From NCBI GenBank assembly GCA_039583875.1, contig CM077167.1, positions 146,647,010 through 146,711,009 on the forward strand: a stretch of 64,000 bases of DNA, given 5' to 3'. The notes under the pieces were generated by a model. It ran no database searches, was not told the origin of the DNA, and saw nothing but the letters and a program-made list of their open reading frames with translations. A program made the position numbers and the translations under genes. This DNA is from Platanthera guangdongensis (taxonomy: Eukaryota > Streptophyta > Magnoliopsida > Asparagales > Orchidaceae). Shown piece after piece: positions 23,130 through 33,930 of this stretch. Each line of letters begins with the position of its first letter. Position 1 is the first letter of the stretch.

Positions 23130-24629
23130 TGTTGGAGCATAAGGCTCACATCTCTTTAGTTTGACAATATCAAATCCCATGTTATATTTGATCACACTTG
23201 TGTTTGGCATAGTGTGTAGATTTACTAGCTCAACTGATGCGAAGTAACTCAAATCTGTGACTTGCCGCTGGGTGCTAGCGCTACCACCAAGTGCTACCCG
23301 GGATTTAATTGAATGGGGGCTCAGAAACCTACAATGCAGTGCTAAAGATACCTCCAACGCTAGTCTCGAGATTTATTTTGGCAATGCATTCAGTGACCTA
23401 CCTCGCAATGCCAACTTCCTACCACGCAGCGCTAGCCCTCTCAAAGATCGTCGAGAAGATTGAGCTACCGCCAGGCACTGGCTGGGTAGTGTGCCATGCT
23501 AGCATGAAAAGTAGAAAAATGTCTTTTTTGAATATTTTCCAAATTCGTGGGATAGCTGTCACATCGGCGCACAACAAGCTACCACCGGGTGCTAGTGTTA
23601 CCACCGACGGTAGACAGTTTTTCAAAGACGTATAAAATGGTTTTGCTTTTTTATTCCTTGGATGAATCAAGGGAGACAGAACTTCACTCTAGGGTTTGTG
23701 TGCTACCTCTGAGCATCGTTCCACCATCTCCGTCGAAGGAAGAGAAAGCTGCCTCCCTCCTATTTAGGGTTTAGGATATATAATTAAAAAATATATACTG
23801 CCTCCACATGTATATGCACATACATATCTATATGATTTAAGTATGCTATATATATTTTAAAAAACTTATTTCTTAGAAAAATTTCCTGATTTCCTTTCCT
23901 CACTGTGCCGAAGCAAAGGACTACAATGACCAAGAGGAGTTTATCGGTTGCAACCAAACAAAGATCTTTAGCACTGGCCATGCACCGCTCAATGGAGGAA
24001 TCATCTTGAGGGAGAATCAATCTTATATCTTCTTTACTTTTTTGTAGTTTTTTTTCTTTTTTTGTGTGTTTGTGGTGAGGAAAATCGACCGATGAAGGTC
24101 GTCGGAATCTGGGAAGGTTTCTGTGAGAAATCTTCCCGGCGAAGGTATGTCTAGATCGGGGGATCTAGTGGGGGCTCTAAGACACATCCTTGTGTGAAGG
24201 TGAAGAGCCGGCTCGAAGACTTTTCTTGGAGGGAAAGGGAGAGAGCTAACCAGTCTGGGTAGTGGGTCAGTATAGAAAACAAAAAGAAACTTGAATCTCA
24301 CTGCCTCTGATCACCAGTGTCATGGATATCTAGTGCTTGTAATTGTAAACCACTTTCTTTTCTGTTTGAATAAATTATTTGTTGTTCATCATTCTGCGTG
24401 TGACCTTGTGGTTGGTTGTCGATAGATATCTATAGGGTGTGTGCATCTCCAAGGAGAAAGTTGTCCATTGAAACGATGTGTATGACCTACCGTCGCGCGC
24501 TAGAGGGCTAGCGCCCCGCGGTAGCTTCTAGAGCTAGTTTTCCTAGACAAAAATATTCGAATTATTTAAATAAATCTTAAAAACCTATTCACCCCCACCC
24601 CTCTAAGGTTGACCACTAGATCCAAAACA
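23130..24629 (+). repeat. LTR G: Sirevirus-like (Ty1/copia) LTR
   Basis: It begins TGTTGGAGCATAAGG and ends near CCAAAACA. Close to the end is TATTCACCCCCACCCCTCTAA, the C-rich U5 signature seen in LTRs W, Z and X of this window. No PBS or coding region follows and no clean target duplication is visible, so it may be a solo LTR or a truncated end. Inside are CTACCACCGGGTGCTAG-like motifs (about 23268-23305, 23465, 23578-23613) and one CTAGCGCCCCGCGGTAG near 24510, resembling the arrays of Ty3 LTRs B and C. Confidence 0.65.
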
Positions 24630-24823
24630 TTCTTCTTATTTCTCTTAGCTAAAACCTAGCAGCTTGCTTGACAGCAACCAGCCCTACTCAACAGTACCGT
24701 CTTGACAACAATAGATGTCAGCTTGGAAGTTGATATGGTATTGATGGCATCTGGTATAGCCTTGTCAGAGATGATTAAGGACTTGCCACTAGCCAGCTTC
24801 TTTGTTGGAAGGTTTTAGGAATA
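24630..24823. other. Unassigned 194-bp gap between LTRs G and W
   Basis: A minus-strand frame is open for about 48 codons (24806-24660) and reads ASGKSLIISDKAIPDAI, but I do not recognise it. It may be a coding scrap of another element or chance. Confidence 0.4.
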
Positions 24824-26834
24824 TGCTACTAAAAGTGCAAGTTAGATCTGATATACTCTAGAGGGGGGGGGGGGGTGAATAGAGTATGGTGCTTGCTAAA
24901 AACTTTTTACAACTCTTATTGTATTCCTAAGTGAACAGAGAAGAAAATAACATAAAGTAAATCTAAACACAGAGCAGTCACAGATCACAGCCAGAAAACA
25001 AAAGAAAAAACAAGCAACCAGAAGACACAAGGAGCTATAGTGGTTCCCCAACTAATCTGGGTACATCCACTCTTCTACCACCCTAGGTAGGAATCCACTG
25101 CAGGATGAGTTGATCAGGTGTCCTGGGCACCAATGGATTTTGATCAGGTCCCCAAAAACCAAACCCTCAAGTCTTTTGGAAGGAGACTTGCAACCAGAAT
25201 AATTTTGAAGGGATTTAAAACCCTGTACATGAATTAGAGAGAGAGAGAGGGTGATAGTGTCTTCTCTGTCAACAGTCAGAGAGAAGACTTGTGGATTGAT
25301 GTAGCAGCTTTTGCTCCCCCTGAGGTCTTGAATTGGTCAGGAATGCTGGAGCACTGCTTCAGGGTGATAGGCCTTCAGTGACCTAGAATGCCTGGACCAG
25401 AACTGCTTCAAGAGCTTCTTTTGACAGAATGTTTGATTGTTGTCCTTTGAAGTTATCCTGTGAATAAAGATAAGAAGACTCTTGATTGAAATTATTTGTT
25501 CTTCTTCTTCTTCTTGAGAGAGTTCTCTGGTCAAGGCTGATTGTAGTCAAGAACTTTAGATTTTAGAATGATTATTCTTCTGCACCTTTGAGTATTTTCT
25601 GTACTGTGTTTCTTGAACTCTGCTTGATTCTATTCTCTTACTGTATCACTGGTTTTCTTGTCTATCTCTCTTGTCTCTAACTGACTGAGAAAAGAAAAAG
25701 ATGTTGAAAAATGTTTTTGAATGTCGAGCAGTAATTACAGTCGGCCTTGGAAAGAATCAACAATCAATGACTTTCCTAACTGTCCCATGGAAAAACGGCA
25801 TGTATTCGTCCATAGTCAATGCGCGTTCTAATGGTAACATTCCGAAAAGATCTTGCATAAAATGTTCAGGAATCACCGCCAAGAAACTGGACGAGAACCT
25901 TGAAGAAAACCTAATCTGGATTCGTCGAACAAAGAACACAATTTGTCGAGCTGAACTTGAGTTCGTCGAGCTGAACTTGAGTTCGTCGAGCTGAGCTTGA
26001 GTTCGTCGAGCTGAGCTTGATAGAGTTCGTCGACCAGACAATATTCATTCATCGGACAGACATTCTTCATTCGTCGAGCTGAGAACCAAATTCGTCGACC
26101 TGAGAAAAGTTTTGGACTTAGACAAAATATCTTGCATCTATTGAAATGCTGTGTCGACATAAGCTGGTGTCGACAAATTGATCTTGGTATCGACACAAAT
26201 CCTCTGGTGTCGACAGAAGCTGGTGTCGACTGAAATCCTGGTGTCGACACAAGTAAGTGTCGACTGAAATCCTGATGTCGACACAAACTGTCTGGTGTCG
26301 ACACAAACTGTCTGGTGTCGACACAAACCCTAAGTGTCGACACCAATTCTCTGAGTCCAGAAATCGTTGAGTAGAGAATAGCATTCGTCGACCTGAAAAG
26401 CTGACTTTGTCGACCTGAGAAGCTGAGAGCTTGAGGTCCAAGTTCGTTGAGCTCAGAATATAATTCGTCGACCGAAGCATGAAGCTGGACTTAGAAAAAT
26501 TTTGAAGTTCTCCTGACTTTGGCTTGAAGTAGAAACTGAATTTTCGTTGAGCAGAGAACATAGATCGTCGAGCTCAGCACTACGAATTGTCTCACGATCG
26601 TCGAGCGCAGAATTCCTTTCGTCGAGCTGAGTTCGACGAACGTCGAACTCACTTTACTTAGTCTTGAAAAACTTGTGAGTCTGGAGTCTCTGAGGGTCTT
26701 GTTGAAAGCTGATCCATCTGGAGTTGAGCCTAAGGACTTAACCTAGACTCTAGGACACAAATTGACCCTGGCTATACAAGATGGGTCACATCCTAAGTCA
26801 ATGAACCTAGCCCAAATCAACTAGGGATCCAACA
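24824..26834 (-). repeat. 3' LTR of element W
   Basis: On the minus strand it begins TGTTGGATCCCTAG (26834) and ends TTTTAGTAGCA (24824), about 2.0 kb. It is preceded by a polypurine tract. The run CTAGAG followed by a long G stretch and TGAATAG at about 24857-24883 is the U5 signature shared with LTRs Z and X. The ends fit TG...CA, but no target duplication can be checked because the other end is lost. Confidence 0.85.
25917..26645 (-). repeat. Composite TTCGTCGA and GTGTCGACAC array in U3 of LTR W
   Basis: Two motif types share the core GTCGA. TTCGTCGAGCTGA-like copies lie at 25917-26100 and 26380-26645; GTGTCGACAC and near copies lie at about 26150-26345. Decayed copies such as TTCGTTGAG fit CpG loss. 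The array occupies the middle of U3. Confidence 0.92.
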
Positions 26835-26848
26835 ATCTCCCCCTATTT
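26835..26848 (-). promoter_or_regulatory. Polypurine tract of element W
   Basis: The minus strand reads AATAGGGGGAGA directly before the 3' LTR start. This is where plus-strand DNA synthesis would be primed. The same sequence precedes the LTRs of Z and X. Confidence 0.88.
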
Positions 26849-27017
26849 GGGCGAGGTCACTAACAAAGAATCAAGACAGAAAAACAAAGCAATAAAAGAG
26901 ATATATCTGGCAGAGAATTATAACACATGCAACAGATATATATATACACACAGCTTTGTTTAACAGATAACACAGTTTAAAGACAATTAACAGACAGAAT
27001 TTAAAATAATAAGAAAA

Positions 27018-29834
27018 TTACTTCTTTGGCTTCTTCTGCTGAGGTTTGTCTTCTGCTTTCTTTTCTCCTGGTTTCTTGAAAATGATTTCCCTGCTAGGAT
27101 TTTGAGCTTGAGCCACTATCATGGTCATATCAGTTGCCCCAATAATTTTCAATGATGTAGCCCTGGGGACAACTGCTTCTGGATGATGTTTCATATAATC
27201 ATTAACATTAAACAATTTGTTACCTTTGTCAAATCTTTTCAGCTCTTGTTTTCTATACTTTGACATAGTTGAAAGACCAGAAATATCTTTTCCTTCTGCT
27301 TTGGCTTTATTTATCAAAGAAAGACCAATCAGCTCTTGGTATCTAGCCATTCTTGATGTATTAGCAGTCTATGGATCTTCAAAAGGAATTGGAGGGGAGT
27401 CTGACTTCTTTGGGCTTTCAGCTTTTTGTACTACAGGACTCTGTTGCTGCTGCTGCTTGTGCTGATGACTACCTGAGGAGGATGGCCTCTGCTGGCTGCT
27501 TGCAGAAGATCTCCCTGAGTGCCTTTGATAAGTCTGCATTGGGGCAGATCTCTGGGAGCTAGAGCCACTGGCACCAGCTGCTGGAGGACGAGGAGGGGGA
27601 TCCTTTCTGTATCTGTGTACTGGAGGAGGGGAGTATCTCCTGCTTCTCTTTCTATCTTTCTGCTGGTTTTTGGAGAGCCACATCCATGCTGGCATTCCCT
27701 TATATGGAGTCACATTGTGCAGAATGTAGTAGGGAGTGTCTGTAGAGTGATTTGGCTTGGGAGGAGGAGCAGCCTTTCTCTTCTTTGCCAACAATCTCTT
27801 TTTCCTACTGGCTGCATCCTCATCAGAATCAATTTCATCATCATCAGATTTTGAATCCTGAGGGGTATCATACAATGCATCCAAAGCTTTTAAAGTTTTA
27901 TCAGAAACAGTAGCCTTTGTTGGAGGATGGGCAGAAGGTTCAGGAATAAGATTTTCAGCAACAGGAGAAGAAAGAACTGTACAAGAATCAGAAATAAAAG
28001 AGACAGAGCTATCAACTACTGCCTTAGTTTCTTCTTCAATGTCTGCCTGAATGAGCTCATCTAGAGTAGGTATTGGAGAGTCATCCATAATAAAGTCTGG
28101 TGCTGAAACTGGCACTGGAGTAACTTCTGGAATGACCTCTAGGCTGGAAGCTGAGAAGGAGGCTGAAGCTAAGAGAGCAAACTTATCACAGAGTTTCTTG
28201 GCAACTGCTGGACTAGCTAGAGAGGTATAAGGTACCATAGCCAAATATGGCTTAGAGAAATCAGTTGGAAGAGATTGTTTATATACAGTATCAAAAGTAC
28301 TCAGCAAAAATGATAAATTCACTGTGGGATTTAAATAGAAATCACCAACAGGAGTTATTTGAGCAACTGACTCATCCAGATCCATGTCAGTATCCATAAA
28401 TTGAATTAACTTAACCATTTCAGCATCAAAATCTGTCAAAACTGTGGCATCCTCATCTGAATCTGAAACTACTGGAGAGGGAACTGTTGTGACTGCTGCT
28501 GCTGCTGCTGTATCTGCATCTGCTGCAACTTCATCACAGAGCATCTCCCCCTGCCTGGGTTCAGGAAGACCTGGAGCCAGGCCCCTAGATGAAGAGGGGA
28601 CAGCAGAGAGAATAGAAATCTGGGCAGATAAGGAATTAATGGAGGTCACAAGAGGTGTAATGGCCTCTTGGATCAAGGCTTGAATGAGAGGTGTGAGCAA
28701 AGAAATGAGGGTAGATGGATCAAATGGGGAAGGGGAAGGGGATGGAATGGGAGGAGGAATAACAGATGGAGAGGGGGCATCTTGCATGAGTGTATCTGAT
28801 GGTATAATATAAGATGGAATGGTGGATAAGTGTGGAGGAAGAGGAGACTGTGGGGGTGTAGGAAGAGGAATGTCCTGAGGGGAAGCTGGAGGAGTGGGTT
28901 GATGATCAACTTGCAAGGGGGAAGATTGAGGTGGAGATGGAATGTTTGTCAGGTTAAGTGGTGGAGATGGAAGACGGGTAGGTACATGAGGAGGCTTCTT
29001 TGGAGGAAGAGGTGCTGGAATAGATGGTTGAGATGGAGAAACCTCTTCAACAGGGTGAGGAGCGGCCTTTACAGCCCTTGTTCTCTCAGAAGTTTGGAGG
29101 GAGGAGGAGGAAGCCTTTGAGGGCTTGGAGATGGTCCTCTCCCACCTGTCAAACAGAGCGCGAGTAAGGCACATGCTGGCGTTTATGAAGATGGTCGGGG
29201 AGACCATACAATCAGCAGCCTTCTCTTTGAGGAAAATTCCCAAAATTTTGCCAAAGCAGACTTCCTTTTTGATGTTCTTCTTCTTGATCAATTCAAAGAA
29301 TACTTTACTCCAATCAACCTGTCGCTTATTCACTACTGCACACATTATCAGAAATTGGTGACGAGTGATATAGTCATGAGCAGAGTGCTTGGCCATCAGA
29401 ATCTTTCCCGTAATATCTGCCAGAAATTGGTAGGCGGCAAATAATTTCTTTTTCAACAACTTATTAGGGTTGTTCCCAGAGAAACCCATTAATTTCAGCA
29501 TATCACCGAATTCCTCAGAGTCAATTTCCATATTATCTTCTTCATTCACTAATCCAAATATTTCAGTGAGAACTGCGGGAGAGAGGGAAACAGCAGTGTT
29601 CCCTATATTGCTGGTCAAAGTATCTTCGTCAGAAATAGTAAATGCGTATACCCATTCCCGTATTTCTGTTCCATGAAGTTTGATGCGCCTGGTCATGAAA
29701 TCCTTTAAACTAAGTTCTTCTAGTAGTTCTAGGATGTAAAGGAAGATGGGGTCAGAGTGTTGAAATGACTCAAAGTCCATGTTGAATCCGCTGTCAAACT
29801 TCATTGCAACCAAAGCACCTGAGGGAATACCCAT
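27018..29834 (-). pseudogene. Element W third ORF, one in-frame stop
   Basis: The preferred start is the ATG at 29832-29834 (MGIPSGALVAMKF), because a TATATCTAGG box lies about 85 bases upstream; the open frame extends back to an ATG at 29963, which would precede that box. The N-terminal ~250 residues (FTISDEDTLTSNIG, ALFDRWERTISK) form a globular domain of unknown function that corresponds to the N-terminus of the Z and X third ORFs. A long proline/serine-rich stretch follows (about 29060-28660), then acidic and Ser/Gln-rich segments. A TAG at 27369-27371 interrupts the frame, which continues to 27018 with a Lys-rich tail. No signal peptide or transmembrane stretch is visible, so the traditional 'env-like' label is not supported here. 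Function is unknown. Confidence 0.8.
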
Positions 29835-29916
29835 TGATGTCCTACAAGAAAAACACAGAGAAAAACAGCGATCAAGAGCAAAGGAACTGAAAGCGCGGGA
29901 CGGAGGTCGAAGAAAA

Positions 29917-29926
29917 CCTAGATATA
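29917..29926 (-). promoter_or_regulatory. Putative TATA box for element W third ORF
   Basis: The minus strand reads TATATCTAGG just after the motif array at 29945-30230 and before the ATG at 29834. It parallels TATAAATAGG at the same place in elements Z and X. Inferred. Confidence 0.5.
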
Positions 29927-29944
29927 AGATTTTTAGAATATGAA

Positions 29945-30230
29945 TCGACAAACTCTGTTCCACGAAAAAGAAAAAATCTTCGAACTGAGTTCGACGAAAT
30001 AAATTATAGACAGATAATTCGTCGATCTCATCCAGAAGAATCTAAAACAGTTCGTTGAACTCCGTTCGACGAAGCGTCTTCTGAAGCAAAGTTCGTCGAT
30101 CTCTGGTCGACGAAATTTATTTCCCCACACAGAGAATTCGTCGATCTCCGTTCGACGAGAATCTCTCAAACTTTCCCTAATTCGTCGAACTCCGTTCGAC
30201 GAACTCTAGAAAATTCGTCGAATGCAGACA
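29945..30230 (-). repeat. TTCGTCGA / TCGACGAA array between pol and third ORF of W
   Basis: Seven or more copies of TTCGTCGA and TTCGTTGA, several paired as inverted repeats of the form TTCGTCGATCTCCGTTCGAC, fill the spacer. The motif is the same as in this element's own LTR. Confidence 0.9.
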
Positions 30231-30350
30231 AAAATTAGGTTAACTCTTCTCCATCAATCATTCCCAGTTGATTTATAAAGAACAGATGGGTTTTCTCATC
30301 CAATGGCTTGGTGAAAATATCTACTCTCTGTAGATCAGTAGGAATGTGGA

Positions 30351-32375
30351 TCAAGTTAATTTTCTTTTTGCCACATTATCTCTAATGAAATGATGTCTTA
30401 TCTCAATATGTTTAGTCCTAGAATGGTGAACTGGATTCTGTGCTATGGCAATAGAACTAGTATTGTCACAAAATAATGTTGAATTATTTAAGTTGACACC
30501 ATAATCTAAGAGTTGGTTTTGTATCCACAACATCTGTGAACAGCAACTACCAGCAGCCATGTATTCTGCTTCTGCACTTGATGTAGATACAGATGTCTGC
30601 TTTTTACAAAACCAGGAGACAAGTCTCATACCAAGGAACTGGCATATTCCAGAGATACTTTTCCTGTCCACTCTACATCCAGCATAGTCAGCATCTGAGT
30701 ATCCAGTTAACTCAAACTCTGACTCTATAGGATACCAGAGTCCTAGATTAGGGCAACTCTTTATATATCTCAAAATTCTTTTTAGGAAAATAAGGTGAGA
30801 GTTTTTAAGGTTCACTTGGAACCTAGCACAAAGCCATGTGACAAACATTATATCAGGTCTGCTAGCTGTTAGGTATAATATGGATCCAACAATTGCCCTA
30901 TAATTTTTCTAATCCACTGGTTTCCCTGCTACATTAGAATCCACAACAGCATTTGTAGCCATAGGGGTTTTCATCCCTGAAGCATCACCCATCCCAAACT
31001 TTTTAATAAGCTGTTTAGCATACTTAGCTTGGGAGAGGAAGATACCATCTGGGAGCTGCTTCACTTGGAGACCAAGGAAGTAGGAAAGCTCACCCATGCT
31101 ACTCATCTCAAATTTAGAATGCATGAGGTCAGCAAACTCTTGCACAATTTGGGATCAGTAGACCCAAAAATAATGTCATCCACATATATTTGTACTAACA
31201 AGGTTTGGTCCTTATGATGTCTAGTGAAAAGTGTTTTTTCTATGGTTCCTCTTGTAAATTCATGCTCTAAAATAAAGCTTGCTAGGATCTCATACCAAGC
31301 TCTTGGAGCTTGCTTTAAACTATAGAGAGCTTTATGCAATTTAAAAACAAAAGAGGGTTGAGTAGGAGAGATAAAACCTAGAGGTTGTTCTACATAAACC
31401 TCTTCTTGAAGCACTCCATTTAGAAATGCACTTTTGACATCCATCTGGTAGACCTTGAATCTCTTGTAAGCTGCATAGGCAAGGAATATCCTAATGGCCT
31501 CTAACCTTGCAATAGGGGCAAAGGTTTGGTCATAGTCTATTCCTTCCTCTTGTCTGTAGCCTTGAGCAACAATCCTAGCCTTGTTCCTCACTATATTGCC
31601 TTGAGCATCCAACTTGTTCCTGTAGACCCATTTAGTTCCAATAATTGGGTAGTTATGGGGTCTTGGACAAAATCCCACACTCTACATCTCTCAAACTGAT
31701 TGAGTTCCTCTTGTATTGCAATGATCCAATGGGAATCTTGCTCTGCCTCATGTATTGTGAGAGGTTCAATTTGAGAGAGAAAACATGCATACATCTCTCA
31801 ACCTGGTTGAGTTGATGCCTTGTCTGTACACCTACTGAGATGTCTCCAATCACCTGAGAACTGGGGTGATCTCTAAGTGTGACAAGATCAGTTGGTGGAG
31901 TTGGTTGAGCAACAACTTTAGTATTTAATTCCTCTTGGGGAATGATACTAACTGTTGGGGGAAGTTCAGTCACTTCCTCTTGACTTTCCTCATCACTATC
32001 TTCAGCATCCTGTGGAGTAGAATGGTGTGGTACCTCTTGGGTAAGGTTCAGTCCATCCATAGACTCACACAATGGTGAAACCTGCAAAGAGCTTATGGTA
32101 GAAATTTTTTTCTCCTTGTATGACATGTTAGTCTCATCAAAAGATACATGAACAGATTCTTCAATTTTAAGAGTTGATTTATTATAAACCCTATAAGCTT
32201 TACTGACCATGGAGTATCCCAGAAACACTCCTTCACCAGCTTTAGCTTGAAATTTTGCTATGTATCTTTTGTCATCATTGTGAATGTAGCAAATACAGCC
32301 AAAGATTCTAAAATAGTCTACTTTAGGTTTCTTCCCTTTGAGTAATTCATAGGGAGTCTTGCCCTTCAGTTTATG
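30351..32375 (-). pseudogene. Element W pol: integrase C-terminus, RT, RNase H
   Basis: On the minus strand the reading begins at the junction with KGKTPYELLKG, a conserved integrase C-terminal motif, and continues through the GVFLGYS block (about 32228). A frameshift near 31800 follows. RT is recognisable from GTKWVYRNK to [10 protein letters not shown] (about 31640-31150), with the catalytic YVDD intact; a frameshift lies near 31130. A TAG at 30909-30911 precedes RNase H (YSDADYAGC, AEAEYMAAG, RTKHIEIRHHF), which ends at 30351. The enzyme would copy the element RNA, but at least two frameshifts and one stop disable it. Confidence 0.9.
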
Positions 32376-33924
32376 TATGGAAGAGAATTCAGCAACTATG
32401 AGCTGAATGATAAGTTCTTGAGATCCCTAACAAAGGACTGGGACACCAAGATCTGTGCCATAAGGGAAATGGCCAAGTTAGCAAATATCCCTCCTCCAAC
32501 ATTGTTTGGAAAACTGCTATCCTATGAGATGCAGTTGATGGTGAGGAAAGAAGAGGAGAAGACTACAAGAAGTGAGCATAAAGAAAGGACAGTGGCATTC
32601 AAGATAGAAGCCACCAGGAAATACAAAAGTAAGTCTCCATCTCCACCTCCTAAAGTGGCTGAGACTGAGTCAGATGAATCAGAAGGCAGGAATTCTGAAA
32701 GCAGTGAGAGTGACGAGGACTTTGTAGCTTTCACAAGACACTTTCAGAAGTTTCTAAAGAAGAAACAGTGGAGGTCAAAGCCATCCACTTCACAAAGAAA
32801 AGATGACTATTATCAGAACAAGAAGTCATCAAAGAAAGACAGGAGAAAGCCCAAGTCAAGCAAAGCAACTTTATCAAAAATTGTATGCTATTGCTGTAAC
32901 AGACAAGGACATGTTATTGCTGATTGTCCAGAGAAAAGGAAAGAGTCTACTGATAAGAAGAAGACTAAAATCAAGGTCAAGAAGGAAAGGTCTTTTGTTG
33001 CCAAGAAGGACAAAAGCCTGTCAGACATATCTTCTTCAGAAACTGAGTCAGAAGCTGAAGCATACATAGGACTGTTTGCTGAAGAATAGGAAGAGGAGTT
33101 CATCCAGATAATGAACTCTATATATGAGAAAGAGGACATTCAGTGCAAAGGAATGATGGCCTTAACAGAAGGTGACAAAATCCAGGATCAGCCTGGACCT
33201 AGTCAGGTACAAAATTGTTTTTTAAGTTCAATTTCTAGTGCTAGTTCAGATTCAGTTACATCAGCATCAAGTGATGCCAGTGGATCTGAATCTTAAGGGG
33301 ATATTCATCAGTTGATTGATGAATACAGAGTTCTGTTGCAAGCTTTTAAGAAAAGTAAATCCTTGTCCAAAAGTCAGGCTAAGGAGATTGCTAATCTTAA
33401 AGTTGCTGCAACTGATTTTGAGAAGCTAATTGATCAAAAGTTAAATGAAATAGCTAGACTGAAGAACATAACTGTTACTCAGATGGGAACTATAACATTC
33501 AAGAATGATCAAATCAGAAATCTGGAGATTAGTCTTCAGAAGGAGAGAGACATAATTGTAAGGTTTTTTTAAACCAATGTCTGTTTTACCTTTGATAGAT
33601 GATTTTGTACGTCAGAAGGGTAAAACTGGATTAGGGTTTACACAACCTGCTAGGACTGTAAAGTCCAAGTCTAAGGGCAAAGCCCCAGTACTCAACAATC
33701 CTACTGTAGATAGAACAGCTAGGGTTGTACCTAAGCAAAGGTACAATAGATTTGAGTGTTGGTGCTGTGGCAAGGTAGGCCATTTTGTTATAGACTGCTG
33801 GCATAATTCTAGTGCCAAGATGGGTAGCAAACTGCCTGTTGGAATATCTGCAGGTAGCTTTGTTAAGAGGCAAACAAACCAGCACCAAGGACCCATGAAT
33901 TCTTTGGGTTCTAAGGTTAACTAA
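32376..33924 (+). pseudogene. Element Z gag, 5' truncated, two CCHC knuckles
   Basis: The sequence enters gag at the block equivalent to residues about 155-160 of element X gag (FSNYELNDKFLRSLTKDWD). It then has a Ser/acid-rich linker, a first zinc knuckle CYCCNRQGHVIADC (about 32887-32928), a coiled-coil-like region, and a second knuckle CWCCGKVGHFVIDC (about 33760-33801). Stops at 33087-33089 (TAG) and 33294-33296 (TAA) and a frameshift at the T run near 33565 break it. The TAA at 33922-33924 separates it from protease. Gag would form the particle and bind RNA. Confidence 0.9.
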
Positions 33925-33930
33925 TCTGTT

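Larger units (their letters stand above)
24824..32375 (-). mobile_element. Element W: Sirevirus-type Ty1/copia element, 5' end lost
   Basis: On the minus strand the surviving order is integrase C-terminus, RT, RNase H, a spacer with a motif array, a third ORF, a polypurine tract and the 3' LTR (26834-24824). Gag, protease, most of integrase and the 5' LTR are missing. The break at about 32371-32376 joins the truncated gag of element Z in head-to-head orientation. The order integrase-RT-RNase H defines copia; the extra ORF after pol is the hallmark of plant Sirevirus elements. Confidence 0.9.

Noticed and set aside
24660..24806. 48-codon minus-strand open frame between LTRs G and W
   Set aside because: Too short and not recognised; retained only as an unassigned gap.
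24857..24883. Long G run near the LTR W end (also 50223-50232, 50708-50718, 61648-61660) as a G-quadruplex or sequencing artefact
   Set aside because: It occurs at the same U5 position in every Sirevirus-type LTR here and is a known feature of this end of such LTRs; length differences may still include sequencing error.
25205..25250. GA-rich microsatellite (GAGAGAGAGAGAGG)
   Set aside because: Short, ordinary simple repeat inside LTR W with no associated feature.
27018..29963. Envelope glycoprotein in element W
   Set aside because: No signal peptide, membrane helix or cysteine pattern of an envelope protein; kept as a third ORF of unknown function.
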